This document shows, piece by piece, positions 38,979-51,264 of a stretch of 64,000 bases of DNA. Position 1 is the stretch's first letter, and each line of letters opens with the position of its first letter. The notes beneath the pieces were generated by a model, which saw only the letters and a list, made by a program, of their open reading frames with translations, did no database searches and was not told the DNA's origin. This DNA is from Rhabditoides inermis (lineage: Eukaryota > Nematoda > Chromadorea > Rhabditida > Rhabditidae): NCBI GenBank assembly GCA_963966185.1, contig CAWZYM010000272.1, forward strand, positions 62,001 to 126,000, written 5' to 3'. The position numbers and the translations under genes were made by a program.

Positions 38979-39235
38979 CCTTCCGTGTCCCCCCGTTGGC
39001 ACAGCGCCGCTTTTATGTGACCGCTTCGTAACGAGGGATGATCCGCACAACCACATCACTCCACGCCTGTATGCATTTCGATCTCGCGCACAGCGCGGCC
39101 AATTTCTGCTCGTTTCACCACTAAACCGCGGCTGAGCGGCCCCGCGAGAGCTAATGAACACGTGCGGCGAAACTTTTTTGATCTGCATCGAAACACATAC
39201 CGTATCGTTGATGTAGTTTTTGATCGCAGGTTTCA

Positions 39236-39726
39236 ATTATCTTTTAAAAGTACTTCCGTAAAAAGTGTTGTTTGTGTTAACCTGATTCAAGAAAAGCGCA
39301 TGCATATATTATTAATTTTCGAAAAATCAAATCGTAAACACCTGAACATGAAAACTAACACAAACTTGCTCTTTCAAACGAATATAGAATAGTTACACGT
39401 AACATTCAGAATAATACGATTGTTTTGTTTATTTAGTGTTTTTTGCGGTTTATTATTTATGGTTTATCAGTAAAATAAAATGTTATTCGTGATGTTGTTT
39501 GACTCAATGTTTCAGGTATAAAAATGTCAAAAAAATAAAACATGGAATTATTCAACATTAATTATTCAAAAATTATTCAACGTTTTGAAAGAGCAAGTTT
39601 GTGTTAGTTTTCATGTTCAGGTGTTTACGATTTGATTTTTCGAAAATTAATAATATATGCATGCGCTTTTCTTGAATCAGGTTAACACAAACAACACTTT
39701 TTACGGAAGTACTTTTAAAAGATAAT
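39236..39726. repeat. Palindromic TIR unit, copy 2
   Basis: Arms begin ATTATCTTTTAAAAGTACTT and run about 140 bp inward on both sides; they match copy 1 (32484-32963) at most positions, including the GTTTTGTTTATTTAGTG centre. The 60 bp to its right (CCTTTTGTTGAATTTCATAG onward) also match copy 1, so the repeated unit extends into the pyrimidine array. Confidence 0.8.
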
Positions 39727-39829
39727 ATATGTCCTTTTGTTGAATTTCATAGAAATTTTCTCTCTCGTCTTCATACATGTAACATGTTCTTCTCTCATTA
39801 TTTCATCAATTTCATTTCAAATTTATTCG

Positions 39830-41787
39830 ATATTTTCTCGTTCTCTCCTTCTCTCCTCCCATTCCTTCCCTCCTTCTCTCCTTCTCCCCTTCTCTCCTCC
39901 TCTCCTCCTCTCCTTCCCTCCTTCCTTCCTTTCCTCCTTCTTTCCTTCTCTCTTTCTCTCGTTCTCTCTTTCTCTCGTTCTCTCTTTCTCTCGTTCTCTC
40001 GTTATCCCTTTCTCTCTTTCTCTCGTTCTCTAGTTCTCTCGTTCTCTCGTTCTCTCTTTCTCCCTTTCTCTCTTTTCTCTCTTTCTCTCGTTCTCTCTTT
40101 TCTCTCTTTTCTCTCGTTCTCTCTTTCTCTCGTTCTCTCGTTCTCTCGTTCTCTCGTTCTCTCGTTCTCTCCGTCTCTCCGTCTCTCCTTCTCTCCTTCC
40201 CTCCTTCCCCCCTTCTCCCTTTCTCTCGTTCTCTCGTTCTCTCGTTATCTAGTTCTCTCGTTATTTCGTTTTCTCTTTCTCTCGTTCTCTCGTTCTCTCG
40301 TTCTCTCGTTCTCTCGTTCTCTCGTTCTCTCGTTCTCTCGTTCTCGCGTGTCTCCTTCTCTTCTTCTCTCCTTCCCTCCTTCCCTCCTTCTCCCTTTCTC
40401 TTTTTCTCTAGTTCTCCAGTTCTCTCTTTCTCTCGTTCTCTCTTTCTCTCTTTCTCTCTTTCTCTCTTTCTCTTGTTCTCTCGTTCTCTCGTTCTCTCGT
40501 TCTCTCGTTTCTCGTTCTCTCGTTCTCTCGTTTTCTCCGTCTCTCCGTCTCTCCTTCTCTTCTTCCCTCCTTCCCTCCTACCACCCTCCTTCTCTCTTTC
40601 TCTCGTTCTCTCGTTCTCTAGTTATATCGTTCTCTCTTTCTTTCGTTCTCTCTTTCTCTTGTTCTCTCTTTCTCTCGTTTTCTCGTTCTCTCGTTCTCTC
40701 GTTTTCTCGTTCTCTCTTTATCTCGTTCTCTCTTTCTATCCTTCTCTCGTTCTCTCGTTCTCTCGTTCTCTCCGTCTCTCCTTCTCTTCTTCCCTCCTTC
40801 TCTCCTTCTCTCTTTCTCTCTTTCTCTCGTTCTCTATTTCTCTCGTTATATCGTTATATCGTTCTCTCTTTCTCTCGTTCTCTCGTGCTCTCGTTTTCTC
40901 GTTCTCTCGTTCTCTCGTTCTCTCGTTGTCTCGTTGTCTCGTTCTCTCGTTGTCTCGTTCTCTCCTTCTTTCCTTCCCTCCTTCCCGCCTTCTCACTTTC
41001 TCTCTTTCTCTCGTTCTCTAGTTCTCTCGTTATATCGTTCTCTCTTTCACTCGTTTTCTCTTTCTATCGGTTTCTCTTTCTCTCGTTCTCTCATTATCTC
41101 TTTCTCTCTTTCTCTCTTTCTCTCTTTCTCTCTTTCTCTCTTTCTCTCTTTCTCTCTTTCTCTTTTTTCTCTAGTTCTCTCCTTCTCTCCTTCTCTTCTT
41201 CTCTCCATCCCTCCTTCCCTCCTTCTCCCTTTCTCTCTTTCTCTCGTTCTCTAGCTCTCTCGTTATATCGTTCTCTCTTTCTCTCGTTTTCTCTTTCTCT
41301 CGTTTTCTCGTTTTCTCGTTCTCTCTTTCTCTCTTTCTCTCCTTCCCTCCTCCTCCCATTCTCTCTTTCTCTCGTTCTCTAATTCTCTCGTTATATCGTT
41401 CTCGCTTTCTCTCGTTCTCTCTTTATCTCTTTCTCTCTTTCTCTCTTTCTTTCGTTCTCTAGTTCTCTCGTTCTCTCTTTCTATCCTTCTCTTCTTCTCT
41501 CCATCCCTCCTTCCCTCCTTCTCCCTTTCTCTCTTTCTCTCGTTCTCTAGCTCTCTCGTTCTCTTTTTATATCTTTCTCTCTTTCTCTGGTTCTCTCGTT
41601 CTCTCGTTCTCTCTTTCTATCCTTCTCTCGTTCTCTCGTTCTCTCGTTCTCTCCGTCTCTCCTTCCCTCCTTCCCTCCTCTCTTTTTCTCCTTTTCTCTC
41701 GTTATATCGTTCTCTCGTTCTCTCGTTCTCTCGTTCTCTCGTTCTCTCGTTCTCTCGTTCTCTCGTTCTCTCTTTCTCTCTCCCCTT
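39830..41787. repeat. Degenerate pyrimidine array, about 2 kb
   Basis: Continuous C/T-rich sequence of CTCGTT, CTCTTT and CTCCTT units with occasional A. It is much less regular than the array at 33079-34456. Long Ser/Phe/Leu open frames on the plus strand and Arg/Glu frames on the minus strand are repeat translations. Confidence 0.9.
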
Positions 41788-41916
41788 ACTAAATTCCTAC
41801 TGATCGCAGCCACCAAAGTACATCTGTCTCTCTCCAAACAGCGTGCTCTCTCGCGTGCTCTCGCGCTCGCCCGCCAGCAGAGGGCTAGCTATCAGCTAGC
41901 GTGACTGGAAACGACA

Positions 41917-41953
41917 CCCACCCACCCACCCACCCACCCACCCACCCACCCAC
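41917..41953. repeat. (CCCA)n microsatellite
   Basis: About nine CCCA units just right of the 39230-41800 element. Confidence 0.9.
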
Positions 41954-42157
41954 ACGCTGGCCTTTCGCCTAGTGCGAGTGCGAGATCGCTCATAACTTCT
42001 TTCGGAGAAAAGATACAAAGATGCCGTCAATTAGTGATCTGCCCTATGGAACCGTGCGAATCTAACTAACATAAATTGGAAGACTTCACATTGTTGCTAA
42101 CATGTCCTTTGGATATCGCTACTTGAAAATTCTGGCGCGAGCCTTATTTTAACCCAA

Positions 42158-42183
42158 GAGAGAGGGCGCTGCGCGCCCTCTCT
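42158..42183. repeat. GC-rich hairpin at a repeat terminus, copy 1
   Basis: AGAGAGGGCGC and GCGCCCTCTCT form 11-bp arms around a 3-base loop, followed by AATT. The same hairpin with AATT on the same side occurs in opposite orientation at 62911-62935, and the 40 bases preceding the hairpin (TTGAAAATTCTGGCGCGAGCC here) are weakly similar. This suggests the end of a dispersed element, perhaps Helitron-like. Confidence 0.45.
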
Positions 42184-43546
42184 AATTACATGCTTGTAAA
42201 GCGTTGTTTGGTGATAAAGTAGAACATTCACAAAGCAACCAGTTTTTTTTAACCGATTTCATGAATGAGAATAAATGAGTACAGTTATATAGAACATTCG
42301 AAAAGAATGAGTACAGTTATATAGAACATTCGAAAACTTAAATGATTACTTATACGGACCAGAAAGTGGATGTGAAACACATAATATAAAAAGAGTGGCA
42401 GTACATGTGAGAAATACGATGGCTCGAAGAAGCACTTATACTTATACGAGGGAAAATATATGGACTACAGGCTTAAAAAAGTGAATGCATTGTGAAGTTC
42501 AATAATGATTTGATCATTACTAACACGCATTCTGTTGACGGTTGAAACCAATTGAAAAATGATGTTCAATAACATAAACATGTATACCCTTCCGGTACGA
42601 TAATTCTGCCTAGCAGGTTCGCGAGTTTGGCTCTCAGTTCTCACAATCCAAGAAGTGTTTCGATGAAACGAGATGACAAGAAACTCCGCTCGGCAAACAT
42701 TGAAACATTCCTGAAACATTTCTCAAAAAGCTTTCACTTGTTATTATTAATACTGCTGTAGAAATGTCATTTCAAGGACAATGTTCATTCTCACAAAATA
42801 AGTGAATGAACATTTTTTTTCTCATTTTTATTATATGTTGCACGCGACCAAAATGTTCTTCTTTGTAATTACTCTAGAGAACCTATCCTATCAGTTTTTC
42901 AAGCGCTTGTTCTCATCAGTATTTTTTGTAGAAAACAATATTTGTGCATACACAGAACAGAAAAAAGGACTTTTGATGCTGCACTATCGTCGTGAGCAAT
43001 GACATTTTCAGACACCGTCGGGAGACTCTTTTTGTGGAAAGAGATACGGTAAATCTATAAACAATTTTAGAGTTTTGTTTACTTTTTGAGACAACGTTTT
43101 ACAGTTAATGAAAACACATACACCAAATGCTGATTGTGATCATCATCATCTGTGAAAACTTTATTTCATATTTATAGAGTTAGCAATATAGTCATGTTTT
43201 TGACGACTACGGTAGAAATGCAGTGTGGTTTGAGCGTATACAATCTAAAAAAAAATTTCCGGTGTTGCGTTGAAAATATTTTTCATTTTCCCAGCTCCCG
43301 CCAGTGACATTTAACTACAGTCATCACCGAGTTGGCAGCACCACAAGGAAAAGCAATAAAAACACATCATCACAAAACCGTGAATGACCGCTTACACTTA
43401 TCAAAAGTGGTGGTTCGATGGATGAGATATATGTATCATATACAAGCGGTAGTTTAAAAGTGTAGACTTGGATTTTTCCCACATCACTACTAATATCAAG
43501 TTTTATTTAATCGTTTCGAGAATATATATATATAGTAGTATAAGAA
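42184..43546. other. Intergenic, AT-rich, no gene recognised
   Basis: It contains a two-copy direct repeat of GAGTACAGTTATATAGAAC at about 42277-42335. Otherwise the sequence is AT-rich and unique, with no supported exon or RNA gene. Confidence 0.4.
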
Positions 43547-45592
43547 TTAGAGACTAGGCTTGATTTTGAGAACGGAGACCTTCTTGCAGACGAATTCACT
43601 CACAGCGTTTCTGAAAAGTAAACTATGACATACTCGTCAGTAAAAAAAACCTGTAATCCGGGATGAAGTAGATGATAATGACGGGATCGATTATAGGAAA
43701 TGTGTCGATAATGACGGGAATGTGTGTAATAAAATAGTTGTTGGTGACGCCTGATTATGTTTCTCATCAGAAGTAAGTAGAAAGACTAACAACGTGCAAT
43801 CAAACAACAAACCACTTTTTCTGGAGAAACATGAGCACACTTTACACATGTTTCTGTTTAGAGTGTTACAAAAAAGGCAAGTCGAACGGCTCTTTTCGGC
43901 CAAAAAGAACTCAAAATCTTTCTCAAAACAAGTTACAGAGCTCTTGTCCAGTGGAAGTGAATGCTTTACAAGTGCTTTGTCTGACTGATCAGTTAGGATA
44001 GCTGAAAATGTGTCTTAGTGACTGCTTTCGTATGATTTCGAGCACTTTCTGTGGCTGTGGCGCCCACAGAAAGTGGTCGACAATGGCGAAATCACGCAAG
44101 CGACGAGCAATGGTCCTTTGCCAAATTTCTCGTACTTTTGTAAGACATGACCATCTTCATTTTTGGGTTTCACTTACCCAGGTATCCGGCACTGTGAAAG
44201 AGTGCGAACGGAATGTACGCACACAGAACAGGAATGAAGCTCTGCGCAAGTAGCGCACGCAGCATCTCGTACTGTAAACAAATACGCACTGCTGATATGA
44301 ATGAGTTTTTTTTAAACAAGCTTTTGTTCAGTTTTCGAGCGTACACTAAAACTTATAGGTAATTGGAATCTCGCGCCACTCTCTTTTTCAAGCTCGAGTC
44401 GTTCTTGTTCCGCATTGGCTTTAATTGTCAAGAGTTCTGTGTAACAAAAAAGATTGTTGATGCGAATCTGTTCTTTGTTAAATGCATCTAATTGTCGAGC
44501 GCTTGCGGAAAGTGTTCATGGAAAAACAAAGATTACCTAACCACGTTTTATTCGTTAAGCAGCGTCACAGTCAATGTCGTCTCACCTGTATTCCGCTGGT
44601 GATGATGTTGAGTCCAGCAATGATGCGTCTGATGTTGATGAACGAGACAATGACGGTGACGATGCTGGCTGTCATGTAGACGGAGAGGATTATCATCCCA
44701 ATCACGTTCCGCCACACAACCTCGCCGTCCGTCTGAAACAAACTTGTGAATGAACTAATATATACTAGTTAGGAGAAACAGCAGACCACGTAGGACGCCC
44801 CGAACGCCGCCACGTCGACGGCACGCATTCCCACGCCTTCCATCGTCGCGTTGTCGATCATACCGAACTGATCGTCCTGAATTTCATCGAGAATACAATC
44901 TTTTCCACTCATTAGTGTGTCTCTCGGCACCTTCAACTCAAACAGTGTGGAGAAAATGAGGGCAAATGCTGCCATGGCGAGAAACGACAGACTGATGAAC
45001 AGCGTCACGACTTTGCTGCCGTGATTGCGCCAAAACAACGAGTCATATCTGGAAGAGTTCACCTAAATTGAGTGAACTAGATGATTATGGGTTATACAGT
45101 ACATGTATAGTATCTGTTGTAGTTTTATATGTTGCCGAAGCGTAGTTTTTGAGCCGAAAATCGTTAAGTCATACTGAAGTAATGTGTTTCACCAGAGCAT
45201 GTTGTATAACAGTACTAGGGTGCTAGGACCGATTTGAAAATGAACAAGCCACAAATACCTGTCGCACTTGTAGATGATCATATAGCGCGCGACAAAGTGG
45301 CAGGTGAGAAGAAACACCGACTGGCAGAAGATGGCCCCGTAGCCGACGGACCCAAGCACGCCAAATTGTCTGAGTGTGTATGTTAACGCAAGAATCATTA
45401 TGCACGTGAGAGTGCTGCACGTTTAGCAAAACGTTGAGCGAAACAAAAGTTCATCACATCCTTCCCCACCTCGGCAGCGCCATCACCCACTCGCTCTGCA
45501 CCACCACCACGAAGCCGTACTGGTGCACGAGGAACATCTGCAACACAACTAGAGGATCAGTGTGTCGGTCTCAAAACGCGCCTTACGGACCG

Positions 45593-45680
<88 letters not shown>

Positions 45681-46104
45681 TTTTACAAGAGTTCAATTGA
45701 GCAGCAATGAATGAGAGAAACACCAAAACCCACAGGCTCGGTGACGAACGAGACGGTGGAGAACATGATGTCGTGGACGGCAAACGCGGCTATCAGGTAC
45801 TTGTAGATGCCTGCGAAAAACCAGCTAGCTCAAGTATACACTTTTCAAAAACGATGCGCATGCGAAGTCTACCGCGAGCAATCACGGACTACTGCACCAT
45901 CGTCGATTTGCCACTAACACGGCGCTCTTAGTGACCGCGCCACGTGGTGTGTGCGACCATGGGCGAGCTAGTCGAGTTTCGTAGTATCGTGTCCATCTCA
46001 CCGATCTTGTTCTTTCGCGTAAACACGAGAAGGACGAGGAGTGCGTTGAGCATCCACGCAGCGAGGAAGACGCACGAGAAGTACGCGCTGCTGATGGTGG
46101 TCAT
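43547..46104 (-). CDS. Str-like seven-transmembrane chemoreceptor
   Basis: Nine exons: 46104-46002, 45810-45734, 45537-45470, 45369-45259, 45048-about 44785, 44732-44586, 44271-44178, 43750-43651 and 43610-43547. The product is about 345 residues with seven hydrophobic segments. Features typical of nematode Str/Srj receptors are the TM2 start GIYKYLIAAFAVHDIMFS, P..H..G around FLVHQYGF, a TM3 ending in FVARYMIIYK, the intracellular RRIIAGL helix, P-containing TM6 (SFIPVLCAYIPF) and a short basic tail after DYRNAVSEF. These receptors act in sensory-neuron cilia. The donor of exon 5 is ambiguous by one codon. The start region carries tandem copies of an acceptor-plus-ATG motif, so the exact start is uncertain; all seven segments are intact and the gene appears functional. 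Confidence 0.82.
45594..45679. repeat. (GT)n microsatellite in the chemoreceptor intron
   Basis: About 42 uninterrupted GT units between exons 2 and 3 of the Str-like gene. Confidence 0.95.
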
Positions 46105-46737
46105 TCTGAAACAATTCTGAAACATTCTGAAACATTCTGAAACATCACATGCCTCACATAATACTACCCTAACTCAAGCATCACACGCCTAACATTTTTA
46201 TGAGGATATACGTAACATGATTATGTTATATTAGGAAACGCACAGAACAAGAATCAGTATTAACGGTAAGAGACAGTTCGTGCTGTAGTAGTTGTCTGGT
46301 AAGTTTATGTTATTGAAACTGACAGTTAGCAACACAAAATCGCCCCCGGAAAAGATCAAAAAGCACGAGAAAAGGTGTGATAAAAATAGGGGTTTGAACT
46401 TTGAATACGCACGCTTGACCTTTGCCACGATCTGAGATGCGACTTAGTAAAAAAAATTATCCAGTAACTGAAACAAAATGTTAGACAACTACATACATAT
46501 GTGTAAAGTGTCGTCTTTGGATCTTTGACTATACATGTTTTCGATTCTTTTCCAAAGATTCCCGAAGGTATTCCAAACGAATAAACAGAACAGTGAGGAG
46601 AAAATGACAAATAGTGTGTCTTTTTAATGATTGCCGTGAGTTAATTTCATACAACCACTCGCATACATATGTGCTTATGCACCACACGCCTCCAAAAAAA
46701 GTTTCTTGAAGTGTTTACTCGCTGCGTGATTATGTTA

Positions 46738-47982
46738 TCACGCAAGTGGGTGTCCAAGTGCTTTACAGTTGCCAGCCCAGTATGGATCCATCTTGAGCAG
46801 CTTGGAGAGATGCAGACAGCCACACTTGCGCACTTCCGGCTGAGACGAGAGGTTCTAAAAATAGATGTGAACAACTGTGAGAGAAGTGCATCTGTTCATC
46901 ATTGAAAACATCGGAGAAGTAGTTAAGTACCCATTGCAAAAGTGTATTCTCCCTCTTTTTCTAGCTGTTTGTAAAATACTAAAATGTGAGTACCTTGGCG
47001 GCCTTGTTGTATATCTCCTGCATGAAGACCTTGTTGAGGTAGGACGTGGCCATCTGGTACATCTGCTTCGAGATCGCGTTCTCCGGCTTCTTGTTCTTCC
47101 TCATCGTCGCACACTTGTTGCGCATCTGCAGAATCATTCGTGATACAAATCTTGACGTAATGATCACTCAGTGATATTTCAAACTAAATTTTTGAAATTG
47201 TTTTCAAACTACATACATACTTTGAGTTACACCTACACCTCCTGAATCGCCTCCAATCTCTCTCAAACTGCTCACAACCACCTTGTTTTGTAGCAATTTT
47301 CGAATTGTTTAAAATTCGGTCGTGAACAAACGGATCGCGCTCTGAGAGCGCGAGGGTCGCGTGGCATTTCTCGTCCCATTTCGAGTTCCATTCAAAACCT
47401 CGCTCACCGCCACGTAGCGCGTGTTGAGCTGCTTTCCGATGAAGTCGCCTCCCCAGTCGACGAGGAAGGTGAGCGTGTCGGTCTTGCTGGGCTTGAGGCA
47501 CTTGTCGCCATCGCCCTTCATGCCCAGCATCTTTATCGCGAACGCCGGCGGACAGTTGCCGATCACCGTCGGCATCAGGCCTGATATGGTAAAAAAATTG
47601 TGTGCAAAACGCACCGAACTGTTATACCTGGCTTGCCTTGCTGCTGAAAAACTACAAACCAAACTTCAAGTGATTTTTGAATCGAACTGCTTTAAAAACC
47701 TTCGAACTCAATGTAGAATGTTGCGCATCTCACCGCTAGCGATCTGCGACACTGTCTTGTTCTCGCAGATGGAGGCGCCGACGTTGTCGACAACAGCCAC
47801 GATGCCCTTGTCCGGGAAGTCCTTCGCCGTCAGCTGCAGCTCACAATTGACCGAAAGAAACCGACACTGCCCACCTTGAGCAATAGGTTGCGCGTCTTCT
47901 TGACAAACGCCTGCTTGAAGGCGGGAATGTTGGCGTGGCCAACGGCCAGCAGAGCAACCAGACAGCAGAAAAGAAGTCGCAT
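46738..47982 (-). CDS. Secreted protein of a nematode family not named here (paralogue B)
   Basis: Five exons: 47982-47875, 47833-47734, 47580-47408, 47125-46994 and 46854-46738 (stop). They encode about 209 residues starting with signal peptide MRLLFCCLVALLAVGHA. It shares with paralogue A (37410-38978) the KKTRNLLLK helix, ICENKTVSQIASG, GMKGDGDKCLK, LNTRYVA, M..KC and MYQMATSYLN blocks and most intron positions. Exon 3 here spans two exons of paralogue A. The last exon is cysteine-richer (KCGCLHLSKL). The two paralogues lie about 8 kb apart on the same strand, separated by the pyrimidine-array element and the Str-like gene. Function unknown. Confidence 0.75.
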
Positions 47983-48741
47983 GGTGTGCGAGATCTGTGG
48001 CGCCCTCGGTTGGCTCGCGGCCTTTTATGCTCGGCTCGGCGTAGAGAGGTTGGCACGTACGCATACCGGTAATGGTTTTCGAAATTGATCCCGTCCACCA
48101 CCTCTAGCAGCTTATCTCCGCGTGCGTATTGCAAACGCGCACGATTTTAGGCTTGCGCATCATTTTTTCTCTTGTTAGAGCAGTATTGGACGGCGACTGA
48201 TGATGATGTGCGGTGTGTGGTACGGTGATAGGATCGAACCGCGATCTTTATTGGTTGCTGCAGTTCAGTTGCTACACACCGCCTCTGTAAGTTGTTTATG
48301 TCAAATATGCATTTTAGGCTCTTTGAGGGACCACGACCTCAATTACGTCAAACTTTGTCGTAACATTTTTACTAGAAAAATATTGGATACTGCAAAAGGA
48401 CCATGTCTTATTGGGAGACCGATGTTTTAGAAAAACAAAAGGAAAGAAATCAGCCTCCATAAACCGCATGTATATTAAAACAAACAATGCGGTCCATTCA
48501 TACTTTATACACCTTTTATAGAATTTTCTGCTGATCAAAAAAGACACAAGACAACCACATGCCACTTCACAAAACAATCCTGCACTACAACACATCGTCC
48601 ATTTACCTGAGAAAAAAATCAGTAGTTTTTGTTTTTGTGAAGTGGTGCTTTTTTGTTATTTGTATACTTGTCATAAAGCCATGTCTCATCAGTTAAAACG
48701 GACACAGTTGGTGTTTCCGATAAAAAGTCAGCGATAATTTT

Positions 48742-48795
<54 letters not shown>

Positions 48796-49144
48796 AGAGA
48801 GATAAAGAAGGAGAGAGAGAAGGGAGAGAGAGGAAAGAGAGAGAGAGAGAGAGGGAGAGATGGAGAAAGAGAGAGAGAGGGGGAGAGAGGGGGAGAGAGA
48901 GGGAGAGAAAGAAGGAGAGGAGAAAGAGAGAGATGGAAGTAAGGAGGAAGAAGGAGAGAGAAAGAGAGAGAAAAAGAGGGAGAGAGAGGGAGAGAGAGGG
49001 AGAGAGAGGGAGAGAGAGGGAGAGAGGGAGAAAGAGAGGGAGAGAGGGAGAGAAAGGGGGGAGAGAGATAAAGAAGGAGAGAGAGAAGGGAGAGAGAGGA
49101 GAGAGAGAGAGAGAGGGAGAGAGAGAAAGAGAGAGAGAGAGAGG

Positions 49145-49190
<46 letters not shown>

Positions 49191-49225
49191 GGGGAGAGAG
49201 AGAGAGAGGGAGAAAAAGAGAGAGA

Positions 49226-49293
<68 letters not shown>

Positions 49294-49640
49294 AGGAGGG
49301 AGGAAGAAGGAGAGAGAAAAAGAGAGAAAAGGGAAGAGAGAGAGGAAAAGAGAGAGAGGAAGAGAGAGAGAGGAAGAGAGAGAGAGGAAGAGAGAGAGGG
49401 AGAGAGAGAGAGTCGACAGTCGACTGCACAGAAAGAGGTCGAACACGTGAGTGCGTGGGTAACAAGGAAACACCGTTCTTCCAGTTCGTATTGTGTCTCA
49501 TGACGCAAGCCACGACCAGAGTCGAAACTAGGCGCCATTGTGTCCTATAAAGCGTAAACAACTAGAAACTTCGAGGTGAGAAAGACGGCCCGCCCGCCTG
49601 TACAAATAACATCGTGTTCAAATTTATTTCGTATTTCAAC
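47983..49640. other. Intergenic region dominated by a long GA tract
   Basis: It holds the probable promoters of paralogue B (left) and the Srsx-like receptor (right) and the tract described separately. No supported exon was seen at 48150-48740; open frames there lack splice signals and similarity. Confidence 0.4.
48743..49411. repeat. (GA)n-rich purine tract, 0.67 kb
   Basis: Interrupted GAGAGA/GGGAGA/GAAAGA repeats. Blocks such as GGGGGGAGAGAGATAAAGAAGG recur at about 48790 and 49054, indicating internal duplication. Frames of 200-280 codons on both strands are repeat translations. Confidence 0.95.
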
Positions 49641-50759
49641 ATGTCAAAGACAGCTATCAACATTATCAAATGGTTTACTCTGCGTTTTTGTGTATTGGGC
49701 AGTTTCGGAAACAGTTGCATTGTACTTGCAACTTGGAAGTTCAAATCTCTACAAAACAAGTGTGGTGAGCGGTCATAAGTAAAATGAATTCTATTTTTCT
49801 TTTGAACAGGAGTCTTGCTAGCTGTTTTGGCATTCTCGGATCTACTCTGTTTGCTTCACGATCTACAGTCTTGGTTCAGAATGAGTTTCGGTTGGACGGA
49901 AACAAGATTGGTGAGGTACTGCGTGAAATGAGTGAACACAACACTGTCAAGACTACTGCTTCTATTTCAACTCGGGATACGTGTTTCTTGATAACTTTGA
50001 GTTATACGCAATAACGATCGTGGCGTTCGATCGACACTTTGCTATCACAATGCCATTCAAGTATGTTTTTTCTTTGTCATCAGCTTTTGTCGTCAGCTTG
50101 TCTAGGTATAAAAGGTGGAACAAAACATTGTACTGCACCTACATGTGCTTCCCTGGTATTGTATTCGGTTTAATTTACGTGGTTGGTGTCGATTTCGGAA
50201 ACCACAACTACATTTATTACAGGTTTTTTCGTCTCTTCACATAGACAACAAAGTGATTGACCCCTGTATTCTTCCTGTTGCAATGACGGAAGAAGTGCTC
50301 TATTACTGCACTAGAACAACTATTTTCTTGTGTGCGATCATTGCAATCGTACATATCACCACTTACATTCGTCTCTACTTTTGCTCTCCCCTGTCTAATA
50401 CTAACCCAGCTAATCTCCATGTACAAAAACGTACTCTGAACACTATAATTATACAGGTGTCATCAACCCCGCTTTGAGAGAGAAAAAAATCTTTTTAGGT
50501 TCTCGTTTTCGTGTTTTCCACCACGTTTTCCGCGAGCATCATGTTTTGTCTCGATTATGTAGACGCGAGCGAAACAGTTTTTATAGACGCAGCTGCATAT
50601 GCAGGCATTCCAGGTCGTTTATTCTTGTTATGCAAGTTGAAGTGTGTCTTAGGTCTTGTGTCGTATTCACTCAACTTCTATGTGTACTACTGGAGAAGTG
50701 GCGAGTATCGCGCTTGTTTTAGGCAACTGCTCAGAACGAATACAATTATTTTTTTTTGA
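49641..50759 (+). CDS. Srsx-like seven-transmembrane receptor
   Basis: Exon 1 (49641-49762) encodes FCVLGSFGNSCIVLATWKF and KSLQNKCG, a TM1 and loop pattern typical of nematode Srsx and rhodopsin-like receptors. The next exon (from about 49810) gives VLLAVLAFSDLLCLLHD (TM2). Then follow a TM3 exon with YAITIVAFDRHFAITMPFK (DRH in place of DRY), 50106-50221 (TM4, YMCFPGIVFGLIYVVGV), about 50246-50458 (TM5), and a last exon from about 50498 with TM6, TM7 (KCVLGLVSYSLNFYVYYWRS) and GEYRACFRQLL. The splice from TM2 to the TM3 exon near 49915-49950 does not keep frame with any simple GT-AG pair I could find, so a mis-read boundary or a frameshift is possible there. Otherwise all segments are intact. 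Confidence 0.75.
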
Positions 50760-51201
50760 TGTGAAAAATATACGACTACATTAGTTCTCTCTGGTTAGAA
50801 CACGCAATAGGCATTGTGTTACTTTGTATTGCATTGTAAGTTGATGTTGTGTGCTACTATTTTTTCTATGCAAACAACCGTATAAACAAACGCACGGAAA
50901 TAAAAGACGTGTATTTTACTGTCTTTGCAACTCGCCTTTTCATAGATTTTCAGGATAGTGTCTCACAATATTGCACGGATGCGCCTGCCGCACGCTAGCG
51001 GAGCGCCCACATAACTGATGCGTATGAGAGACAAGATACGGACCTCACACATAGTATCTCTTCCATCTAAGACCCCCGAGGCTTTGGTAGATCCGTGTCA
51101 AGATACGGACAACATGCCGTTTACGACAGGGGTCGGGGTCATTGGTCCCGCTAGAGGGAGCGGTATCTCAAGAGATTACAATAGCTTGAGTGATTTGCTT
51201 T

Positions 51202-51264
<63 letters not shown>

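Larger units (their letters stand above)
39230..41800. mobile_element. Element with 9-bp duplication made of a palindrome plus a pyrimidine array
   Basis: A perfect 9-bp direct repeat, TGATCGCAG, flanks the block (39221-39229 and 41801-41809). The left part (39236-39726) is a palindromic TIR unit closely similar to 32484-32963. The right part is about 2 kb of CTCGTT/CTCTTT/CTCCTT pyrimidine tract. The outermost bases, GTTTCAATT at the left and GTAGGAATT at the right (reverse complement), are weakly similar. Nine-base duplications are typical of Mutator-like elements, but no transposase is present, so the class is inferred. Confidence 0.6.

Noticed and set aside
39784..41382. 532-codon Ser/Phe/Leu frame
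   Set aside because: Translation of the degenerate pyrimidine array.
48619..49561. Frames of 200-284 codons on both strands
   Set aside because: Translations of the GA tract.
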